Shown piece after piece: positions 21,635-28,132 of a stretch of DNA of 28,132 nucleotides; positions within the stretch are counted from its first letter, which is position 1; the number at the start of each line of letters is the position of its first letter. The stretch lies in contig CALCMV010000131.1 of assembly GCA_937967535.1 (NCBI GenBank), positions 1-28,132 on the forward strand. Reading direction: 5' to 3'. A program made the position numbers and the translations under genes. The stretch comes from an uncultured Saprospiraceae bacterium (GTDB lineage: Bacteria > Bacteroidota > Bacteroidia > Chitinophagales > Saprospiraceae). Under the pieces are notes generated by a model, which was given only the letters and a program-made list of their open reading frames with translations, ran no database searches and had not been told where the DNA came from.

Positions 21635-22480
21635 TTATTTTTTCCCCCAACACATAGTTACTTGCAAGCAACTCCATAATCCACTACCAAGTTTAGAGGC
21701 TTGAACTTCATCTCTTGCCTGAAACTGCTTGCCCATACGCTCGCCCATATTTTTGTTCAGTAAATAGATAGGGATGCCCCATTTTGCGCTTCCCATTACA
21801 CCTTGCAAATCCCTTATTGTAAAATATTCGCTGATTTCATCAAAAGTTTTCCTGCCAAATGGAAATTCCCAGTCTTTATCGGATTGAAAAGGACGATATG
21901 CAGTACGCAGTGCCCAAACAGGAAGGGAGGTTTTAAGAGGGTCAAATGTGATAACTATTCCATCATCTGCTAAACAGTTATTTACGCATTTTAAAAAAGT
22001 ATCAAAGTATTTGAAATGGTGTGCAACTGAATGAGCATAAATAACATCAAAATGCCCCTTGTAAGTTTCTTGAAAATCTTCTTCCAAAAAATCGACTGCT
22101 TCTGCACGGGCATTAGTGGCTTGGGTTGCTTCTAGATTTTTTTTAAGCAAATTAATAGCAGGTTCACTAAGGTCAATACCGAGATAAGATTTTGATTTCT
22201 GGGCAATGTCAAGACTTTTAGGGTTGCCTGAATAGCACCCTAGATCCAGTACTTTTTTATCCGACAAATCGCCCATCCATTCCCAGTGTTTTTTATACAC
22301 CAGTTCATCTATACCAAGCATTTCGCGGTATCGTTGTTGGGAGCGACGCATTTTTCGCCAAATCTGTGTGGCTTTGTTGCCCTTTGATTCGAGCATCATT
22401 TCTTCTTCGCTCTCATAAAAGGATTTTTGTCTTTTGTTGATTTGAAGCATTCTCGTTTGTTCATTTGTCAGATTTTCCAT
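21635..22480 (-). CDS. Class I SAM-dependent methyltransferase
   Basis: 281 residues from the ATG complementary to 22478-22480 (MENLTNEQTRMLQINKRQ). An in-frame ATG at 22516 would add 12 residues. A helical N-terminal part (about 1-75) precedes a Rossmann methyltransferase core: motif I KVLDLGCYSGNP, acidic motif II YLGIDLSEPA, motif III HFDVIYAHSVAHHFKYFD, then LADDGIVITFDPL. The HSVAHHF phrase is typical of the UbiE/Methyltransf_25 type acting on small molecules or lipids. The basic, Gln/Arg-rich N-terminus (WRKMRRSQQRYREMLG) may bind a polymeric or acidic partner. No neighbour hints at a substrate. Upstream lies a palindromic double promoter (22669-22703). The stop is followed by element H. 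Confidence 0.88.
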   Translation of the reverse strand: MENLTNEQTRMLQINKRQKSFYESEEEMMLESKGNKATQIWRKMRRSQQRYREMLGIDELVYKKHWEWMGDLSDKKVLDLGCYSGNPKSLDIAQKSKSYLGIDLSEPAINLLKKNLEATQATNARAEAVDFLEEDFQETYKGHFDVIYAHSVAHHFKYFDTFLKCVNNCLADDGIVITFDPLKTSLPVWALRTAYRPFQSDKDWEFPFGRKTFDEISEYFTIRDLQGVMGSAKWGIPIYLLNKNMGERMGKQFQARDEVQASKLGSGLWSCLQVTMCWGKK

Positions 22481-22668
22481 ATTGGTAGATTTTTTCAACA
22501 AATTGATATAAGTCAAATTAGGTAGTGTACCATGTCGTGCAAAAGGTCACTTCTTTTCGTGTGTATAACAAATTTAAAATAGGTGATTTTCATGCGGGGA
22601 GTGGCGACAATCAAAACTTTGCGTACTTCGCGATAGTTTGTGTAATTTTTACACACGTTCTAAAAGGA

Positions 22669-22703
22669 CAAAGATACTAAATTTTTACCATTTAGTATCT
22701 TTG
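22669..22703. promoter_or_regulatory. Palindromic double -7 promoter region
   Basis: CAAAGATACTAAAT (22669-22682) and its exact reverse complement ATTTAGTATCTTTG (22690-22703) flank TTTTACC. Each arm holds a TATCTTTG box, one pointing left to the methyltransferase gene and one pointing right. No TTG lies at the right distance on either side, so this may be an operator as well as, or instead of, a pair of promoters. Confidence 0.5.
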
Positions 22704-22836
22704 TTTAGTAGTTGTGAAGGCTGAGTAAATTAAACACCTCTGCTTGAGTGTATAGAAAAACCGCTCAATATGAGTGGTTTTAGATTTAATTGATTATCAG
22801 TTTAAAAAATTCCAAACATGCTCTAAATGATGAACT

Positions 22837-22872
22837 AAAAAAGCAGGTGTCGTTGAGACAAACGACACCTGC
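22837..22872 (-). terminator. Rho-independent terminator of the S74/T9SS gene
   Basis: On the minus strand a perfect 12-bp stem (GCAGGTGTCGTT at 22843-22854 with 22861-22872) is followed by six T (22842-22837). It lies 27 bases past the stop of the minus-strand gene. Confidence 0.9.
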
Positions 22873-22898
22873 GTGATTTTTAGAAGTTATTTAAGGGA

Positions 22899-23993
22899 TT
22901 ATTGAGTTAAAATCATTTTCTTCGAGTTAATAACCTGCCCATTTATTTTGAGTGTGTAGAGATATGTACCGCTTACCAAACCATGTTGTTTGGCATTGAA
23001 AGTTACTTCGCCTGCACCCGCACCGTTTAGGGGAAATTGCTGCAAGATTTGACCGGTCAAATCCTGAATTTCGATGCTTGCACTTGCCGTATTTTCCGGC
23101 AAGTAGTACCGAATTCTGGTGCTGTGGTGAAGTGGGTTGGGTGCATTTTGGAACAATTTAGCTGTTCCTATATGTAGGTCTTGTTGTGTGTTTGGTTCGT
23201 ATTGCTGTTCAGGTACTACAGGACTGTTGTTTCCTTGTAAGGCAGTCAGTAGGGCAGTCATTTGGTTTTCCAGTGCCTCTACTCGTTCTTCCAAAATCTG
23301 GTTTTGAGTTTGTGCTTCTTCGAGTTCTTCCGTTCTTTCTGCCAATTCTTTGATAGCATTCATTCCGGTATAGAATAAATCATTTGGATTGAATTTCAAT
23401 AAATTAGCGGGTTTTTCATCATCAGGATACATCTTTTGTTTATATCCGGTTATGGTACTTGGCAGTACTTCCTGAATCTGCTGTGCCATCACGCCGAAGT
23501 ACCTTTTGCTATCATTCGGACTTGTGGCAAGTCCATTATATTCGTAATCGTAGAATTCGATTTGTTTCAATAAATCAAGGCTGTTTTCGAGCGGCACTAT
23601 ATCTTTCTTCAAACGCTCGTCAGATATCACCGACCAGAGGCTTGAGCCGTATTTGGCTACATCAAAACCACCATCTACAAAGAGTTTGACTTCCGGCATG
23701 CTAGGAGGTAGCTGTACCAAACCACCACAGAGGTCATCTACCCCGATGAGCATCATCCCATCCTCTGTAAGAACCATATTATTGAGGTTTGTGCTGTCGG
23801 CAGCACGCATATAAAAGAACTCAAAATCATCTTGTGGTCGGCTATGATAATCAAATCTGCCGACTTTTGAATCACGGTACATGACCACACCATCGTCGCG
23901 GGTAACTTCAGTTACACTTTGAGCATAAGAAGGGTTTTGCAAAAAAATAACTGCCAAAAAGGTACATAAAGCTATATTGAATAAATTTCTCAT
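22899..23993 (-). CDS. Secreted tail-fibre-like protein: S74 chaperone domain plus T9SS sorting domain
   Basis: 364 residues. Signal peptide 1-24 (SYA|QS), then a short passenger of about 95 residues. An intramolecular chaperone (peptidase S74) domain starts at 124: SDERLKKDIVPLENSLDLLKQI and YFGVMAQQIQEVLPS, as in phage tail fibres and endosialidases, where the domain trimerises the fibre and can cut itself just before the SD. A coiled coil (about 213-252, ELAERTEELEEAQTQ...) and a Pro-rich linker follow. A T9SS type A sorting domain ends it (278-364: LFQNAPNPLHHSTRIRYYLP, DLTGQIL, SGTYLYTLKINGQ, KKMILTQ). Likely a trimeric surface protein. It is the downstream neighbour of another fibre-like gene, with a 366-base gap and its own terminator. 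Confidence 0.9.
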   Translation of the reverse strand: MRNLFNIALCTFLAVIFLQNPSYAQSVTEVTRDDGVVMYRDSKVGRFDYHSRPQDDFEFFYMRAADSTNLNNMVLTEDGMMLIGVDDLCGGLVQLPPSMPEVKLFVDGGFDVAKYGSSLWSVISDERLKKDIVPLENSLDLLKQIEFYDYEYNGLATSPNDSKRYFGVMAQQIQEVLPSTITGYKQKMYPDDEKPANLLKFNPNDLFYTGMNAIKELAERTEELEEAQTQNQILEERVEALENQMTALLTALQGNNSPVVPEQQYEPNTQQDLHIGTAKLFQNAPNPLHHSTRIRYYLPENTASASIEIQDLTGQILQQFPLNGAGAGEVTFNAKQHGLVSGTYLYTLKINGQVINSKKMILTQ

Positions 23994-24359
23994 GGCTTAG
24001 ATTTTTATTTGTCGTTGTTGAATTATTTATTTTTTGATTTGGAATTTTCTTTGTCATTAATTGTCAGGTGTTATTGTCAAAATAGGGTGTAACCTCTTCA
24101 ATGAGGCTACACCGAGAATTACAGTAGTAATCCATCAACAACAAAAAAAACCTGATGCTCAAAGACATATATTTCTTAATGGCTAATGTGTCAATAATTA
24201 ATGGCTAATAAGTGGAAGTATAAGTTTATCCCGTACAGTTGTCGGGAAAGTTTAAATTTAAATAAACAATTCATTTTCAATGAATTATGAAAACTGAAAG
24301 TGTCGCTTAGTTCAGTCCAACCACTTATAAAGCGTGTTTTATTTCGGGTTGATTTGGGA
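23994..24359. other. Gap between the two secreted fibre-like genes
   Basis: No gene. Contains a hairpin at 24086-24113 (GGTGTA-CCTC / GAGG-TACACC, one bulge each side), TAATTAATGGCTAATA words near 24175-24210, and at 24221-24246 a copy, identical over 26 bases, of the core of the inter-tRNA hairpin (20471-20496). Here only the inner stem survives, as the right outer arm has diverged (AAAGTTTAAATTT). Confidence 0.55.
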
Positions 24360-25559
24360 TTAATCCTTAATAATTGATTCCATTTGCTTTTTGAGTGTTT
24401 GATTTTCCTCACGGAGTGCTTTCACTTCTTTATTCATATCAATCATATGAAGGGTGAGTTCTTCTATTTTTTCGAGTAAAATGGCGTTCATTTCGCCAAC
24501 TTGGAAGCCGTCTGTGCCGACTTCCTCTGCTGAAGGTACGCCGGGTAAATGTCCGAGTATTTCGATTTGCTGTTCTGTTTCCTCCAGAGTAAGTCTATTA
24601 TATTCGGGTTCAAAAACATAGTCGGGCCATCCATCTCCGTACAATTTGAGGCGAATTTCTTCTGCGATAATATTGCCACGTACTCCGAGCGCATAACCAT
24701 CGGGTACATCATTGGTATTGATACCTACTTTATCTTTTTCAAAATCACCATAAATGAGTGGTGCGGTGAGTGTGTCTGTATTTTCGATATATAGTTGGTT
24801 GTTTCCTGTTGCATATTTACCGGATTGTGTGCCGATAAATACATTGCCGCTTCCACCGTCATTACCCTTTCCGCTTTCATATCCAAGAAATACATTATCA
24901 TTTCCCGATGTTTTGTGTTGCCCTGCATAAGTACCGAATATAGTATTTCGACTTCCTGATGTCATATTATAGCCTGTCCATGTACCAAACATTGTATTTT
25001 CCTCGCCATCCACTATTTGGTGAGCACTTTGAGAACCCATAAGAGAATTTCGTTCACCTTGTATGTTTCTACCTGCTACATATCCTATTAAAGTGTTATT
25101 AGCCTCGGAAGCAAATTCACCCGCAAAAGCTCCCACAATTGTGCATCCCTCTTTATCAACGATACTTTTTCCGGAAGATGTACCTATATATACATTTAAG
25201 CCGCCTGTGATATTATTCTCACCACTTCTCGCACCTATAAATACATTATTGGATGCTTCGCAATGCCTACCAGCATTATATCCTAAAAAGGTATTATACG
25301 AACCTAAAGTACCTTCAGAGCCGGCTCTGCTTCCTACATAAGTATTTCTGTGTTGGGTATTGAATCTACCGGCTTCATAGCCTACATATGTATCATCTAC
25401 CATTTGCCCTACAGCATCACCTGCGAGATGTCCGATAAAGACACCTTCTCTTCCTTGATTTGAATTGACATCAATTTTAACAGAAGAATCCTGTGCTGAT
25501 GTGGAAAGGCAGAAAGTCATCAGGAGTATTGCCAGTATTGAACTCTTTAATGTTTTCAT
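24360..25559 (-). CDS. Secreted adhesin-like protein with 13 head-type repeats and a C-terminal coiled coil
   Basis: 399 residues. Signal peptide 1-22 (TSA|QD). Residues 40-247 hold 13 repeats of 16-17 residues with the core (N)xxfxGxxaG: VFIGHLAG, TYVGYEAG, TYVGSRAG, TFLGYNAG, VFIGARSG and so on to VFIGTQSG. This resembles the stacked head repeats of trimeric autotransporters. Then comes a segment found in Bacteroidota fibre-like proteins (GYALGVRGNIIAEEI, GWPDYVFEPEYNRLTLEE, IEILGHLPGVPSAEE, GFQVGEMNAILLEKIEELT) and a coiled coil to the end. It has no T9SS sorting domain and no barrel, so how it reaches or stays on the surface is open. It may assemble with the S74/T9SS protein encoded downstream. 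The function as a surface fibre is inferred. Confidence 0.88.
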   Translation of the reverse strand: MKTLKSSILAILLMTFCLSTSAQDSSVKIDVNSNQGREGVFIGHLAGDAVGQMVDDTYVGYEAGRFNTQHRNTYVGSRAGSEGTLGSYNTFLGYNAGRHCEASNNVFIGARSGENNITGGLNVYIGTSSGKSIVDKEGCTIVGAFAGEFASEANNTLIGYVAGRNIQGERNSLMGSQSAHQIVDGEENTMFGTWTGYNMTSGSRNTIFGTYAGQHKTSGNDNVFLGYESGKGNDGGSGNVFIGTQSGKYATGNNQLYIENTDTLTAPLIYGDFEKDKVGINTNDVPDGYALGVRGNIIAEEIRLKLYGDGWPDYVFEPEYNRLTLEETEQQIEILGHLPGVPSAEEVGTDGFQVGEMNAILLEKIEELTLHMIDMNKEVKALREENQTLKKQMESIIKD

Positions 25560-25989
25560 AAAATTAAACTTTTGCTGTTGTTGTTGCGAATAATGGTTTA
25601 CTGTCTGTATTTCAATTGTGATTTTAGGTGGTCTTTGAAATGTGCTTTAGTGGAGCTACTTTTTGGAATTAGAGGTTTTTGACTTGCTTCTAAGTTAAAT
25701 TTGTTTTTTTAAACTATCCTGAATTATTTATTATGATTGCAAGTAGCACACTTTATTTTGTAAAACATAGGAACGGTTTGGCACTTTTTTACAAATCAAA
25801 ATAAAAAAATTTATAAAATACTGATAATCAAATATTTAATTATTCATGTTTTTTTATTAAAATCGAAAAAAAATTAAAAAAAATAGATTTTTTATGTGAG
25901 CGCGTGTTTTTGTGGTTAATTTTTAATTCAAATTTTGGGTTTAATTCTACATAATTTGAACTTGAACTTGATACTTGCGCTTGAACTTG
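25560..25989. other. AT-rich gap between the repeat-protein gene and recG
   Basis: No gene. Mostly A/T runs, with CTGATAATCA at 25821-25830 and direct repeats of CTTGAACTTG around 25958-25990 that run up to the recG stop. No clear promoter seen for the minus-strand gene on the left. Confidence 0.5.
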
Positions 25990-28104
25990 TCAAGAAATCC
26001 GACTCCAACCAGATTTTCCTTTCTTTTCCGCTTCAAGGTAGGCTTTCAATCTCGCGTGAATGGGCTTTTCCAATGTCGGGTCATCATCCAAAATACGCAT
26101 GGCGATTTCACGGGCGGTTTGGAGGATGCGTCCGTCTTTGGCGAGGTCTGCCATGCGAAGACTGATGACACCGCTTTGTTGAGTACCTTCAATATTGCCG
26201 GCACCGCGTAGCTGCATATCTACTTCGGCGATTTCAAAACCATTATTGGTGCGGCACATCGTTTGGATGCGGGTACGTGCGTCATTGCTCAATTTAAAAC
26301 TCGACATCAGGATGCAATAGGATTGCTCTGCGCCACGCCCCACTCGTCCGCGTAGCTGATGCAATTGCGACAAGCCGAAACGTTCTGTATTTTCAATCAC
26401 CATTACACTCGCGTTTGGTACATTTACGCCGACCTCAATCACCGTTGTAGCGACCATGATTTGCGTTTCTCCTTTCACAAAACGCTGCATTTCAAAATCC
26501 TTGTCGGCGGCTTTTTGTCGTCCGTGTACGATGCTGATTTGGTAGTCCGGCGGGGGGAAATCTTTAGAAATCGCCTCGTAGCCTTCCATCAAATTGTTGA
26601 GGTCTTCGAGTGGTTCATAATCTGATTCTTCTATCAATGGATAAACGATATACACCTGTCGCCCCGCTTTGATTTGTTCGCGCATAAAACCGAACACGCG
26701 CATCCGGTTTGTTTCGTTTTTGTGTAGCGTTTTAATTTCTTTTCTCCCCGGCGGGAGTTCGTCGATGACCGATACGTCGAGGTCGCCATAGAGCGTCATC
26801 GCGAGAGTACGTGGGATAGGCGTGGCAGTCATCACGAGGATGTGCGGGGGAGAGCCTGTGCCTTTTTTCCAGAGCTTGGCGCGTTGTACGACTCCGAAGC
26901 GATGTTGCTCATCTATAATCGCCAAACCGATATTATAAAACTCGACCCATTCCTCAATCAAAGCGTGTGTACCAATCAAAATCTGTATCACACCTTCACC
27001 GACGAGTTGGAGCAATTGCTTACGCTTTTTACCCTTCACACTACCCGACAAAAAGCCGACCTGAATACCCAATCCCGACAAACTTTCGGTAATCGAGGCA
27101 TAATGTTGTTGTGCCAAAATCTCCGTCGGAGCCATCAGGCAGGCTTGAAAACCATTGTCCAAAGCAATCAACATCGACAGCAGCCCGACCACCGTTTTGC
27201 CACTCCCCACATCGCCTTGCAACAAGCGATTCATGTGTACGCCGCGCCCCATGTCATTCCTGATTTCCTTGATGACACGCTTCTGTGCGCCCGTTAGTTC
27301 AAATTCTAATTTTTCATCATAAAAACGGGTAAAATGTTCGCCTACTTTTTCAAAAACGTGTCCGCGTATGCTATGCTTGCGGCGACTACGTATCTGCAAG
27401 AGTCGTAATTGGAGGAAAAATAATTCTTCAAATTTGAGGCGGTTTTGAGCGAGTTTGAGGGCTTCGTTATCTTTCGGAAAATGGATGTCCAACATAGCGG
27501 TTTTGCGATTGGGGATTCGCATTTTTTCCATGAGATAATCCGGGAGGGTTTCGGGCATTTCCATCTCTTTGAGGCGATTGTGTAGTATTTTTTGGAGTTT
27601 CATAATGCCTTTCGTTCCCAAGCCTTTGCCTTCCATTTTTCCGGTACTCGGATAAACGGGTTCGAGGGAAAGGGCTTCGCTGAGGTTGGCTTCGGTGACG
27701 GGTTCTATCTCCGGGTGTACGATATTGAAGTTGCTGCCAAACTTGGAGAGTTTGCCATATACGACGTACTCCACACCGACTATCAACTTCTTTTGCACCC
27801 AACTAATACCCTTAAAAAACACCAAATCTATAAAGCCCGTATCGTCTTTGAATTTGACTATCAAACGCATCTTCCGCCCCTCGCCTGCCAAATTCATACG
27901 GCGTATCGTGCCTTTGAATTGTACATTCGCGCCTTCTTCGCGGCTGTCGCGGATTTTATGAAATCGCGTCTTATCGACATACCGAAAGGGGAAGTGCATG
28001 AGCAAATCCGCAAAGGTAAATACGCCCAACTCCGTCTTGAGTAAGTCGGCACGTTGCGGTCCTACGCTTTTTAAAAATTCTATTTTGGTTTGTAGGTCGG
28101 ACAT
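25990..28104 (-). CDS. recG: ATP-dependent DNA helicase RecG
   Basis: 704-residue superfamily 2 helicase that remodels stalled replication forks and Holliday junctions. Order: N-terminal helical region and wedge/OB fold (about 1-200: LKSVGPQRADLLKTELG, HFPFRYVDKT, VFFKG), then the motor with LTGAQKRVIKEI (Q motif), Walker A GDVGSGKT (297-304), MAPTEILAQQH, DEQHRFG (398-404, RecG-specific DExH box), TATPIPRTLAMT (426-437), VATTVIEVGVNVPNA (551-565), QLRGRVGRG (583-591) and a C-terminal domain with RTNNGFEIAEVDMQLRGAGNIEGTQQSG (TRG region). Length is standard. ATG at 28104; GTATCTTTA lies just upstream and may be part of a nearly leaderless promoter. Complete within the window. Confidence 0.97.
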   Translation of the reverse strand: MSDLQTKIEFLKSVGPQRADLLKTELGVFTFADLLMHFPFRYVDKTRFHKIRDSREEGANVQFKGTIRRMNLAGEGRKMRLIVKFKDDTGFIDLVFFKGISWVQKKLIVGVEYVVYGKLSKFGSNFNIVHPEIEPVTEANLSEALSLEPVYPSTGKMEGKGLGTKGIMKLQKILHNRLKEMEMPETLPDYLMEKMRIPNRKTAMLDIHFPKDNEALKLAQNRLKFEELFFLQLRLLQIRSRRKHSIRGHVFEKVGEHFTRFYDEKLEFELTGAQKRVIKEIRNDMGRGVHMNRLLQGDVGSGKTVVGLLSMLIALDNGFQACLMAPTEILAQQHYASITESLSGLGIQVGFLSGSVKGKKRKQLLQLVGEGVIQILIGTHALIEEWVEFYNIGLAIIDEQHRFGVVQRAKLWKKGTGSPPHILVMTATPIPRTLAMTLYGDLDVSVIDELPPGRKEIKTLHKNETNRMRVFGFMREQIKAGRQVYIVYPLIEESDYEPLEDLNNLMEGYEAISKDFPPPDYQISIVHGRQKAADKDFEMQRFVKGETQIMVATTVIEVGVNVPNASVMVIENTERFGLSQLHQLRGRVGRGAEQSYCILMSSFKLSNDARTRIQTMCRTNNGFEIAEVDMQLRGAGNIEGTQQSGVISLRMADLAKDGRILQTAREIAMRILDDDPTLEKPIHARLKAYLEAEKKGKSGWSRIS

Positions 28105-28132
28105 GGGGTAAAGATACGGAACGTTTTGTTTT

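Larger units (their letters stand above)
22481..22898. other. Gap upstream of the methyltransferase gene, with a possible small RNA
   Basis: No protein gene. In order it contains a palindrome with outward TATCTTTG boxes (22669-22703), a hairpin AAAACCGCTCA / TGAGTGGTTTT (22757-22767 and 22771-22781, followed by TAG), TGATTATCAG (22791-22800), a solo AATTCCAAACATGCTCT (22808-22824) and the terminator of the minus-strand gene on the right. Confidence 0.5.

Overview
The window reads as a chromosomal segment of a member of the Bacteroidota, most likely in or near the Saprospiria/Chitinophagia. The evidence is a GldN protein of the type IX secretion system (T9SS), secreted proteins with T9SS C-terminal sorting domains, a TonB receptor with an N-terminal carboxypeptidase-regulatory-like domain, TAnnTTTG-type -7 promoter boxes and no useful Shine-Dalgarno sequences. 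The lineage is inferred from these traits, not from a database match.

Layout. (1) 1-2046: an AT-rich defence-like module, made of a protein ending in an EAD11-like effector-associated domain (cut by the left edge) followed by an ATPase-TOPRIM nuclease of the OLD family. (2) 2097-6432: glutaryl-CoA dehydrogenase, a four-helix-bundle (S23-type) protein flanked by GACGG-rich repeats, an 84-bp heptamer array, and a TonB-dependent receptor on the minus strand. (3) 7144-12001: membrane-anchored sulfotransferase, secreted beta-propeller with a T9SS tail, TrmN6-type tRNA methyltransferase and a CurA/PTGR-type reductase. (4) 13007-17814: a gldN gene without gldKLM beside it, convergent with a YdjM-type membrane hydrolase across a 12-bp tandem array, then an M3-family oligoendopeptidase. 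(5) 18235-21413: ECF sigma factor, PKD-cyclophilin lipoprotein, tRNA-Lys, tRNA-Asp and frr. (6) 21635-28104, all minus strand: SAM methyltransferase, a secreted S74-chaperone protein with a T9SS tail, a secreted 13-repeat adhesin-like protein, and recG.

The genes are mostly single transcription units separated by long AT-rich gaps. The gaps are not empty. They hold several families of 50-340 bp inverted-repeat elements that resemble MITEs or REP elements. Four copies share ACTTTGGA...TCCAAAGT ends, and two of these have been split by other inverted-repeat elements that carry what look like 9-bp target duplications. A 10-bp motif, TGATTATCAG, recurs in the AT-rich cores and gaps.

The two most noteworthy points are the EAD11/OLD-nuclease pair, a candidate conflict system whose partner lies just outside the window, and the layered mobile-repeat landscape. 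Housekeeping genes (frr, recG, trmN6-type, tRNAs) are interspersed and look normal.
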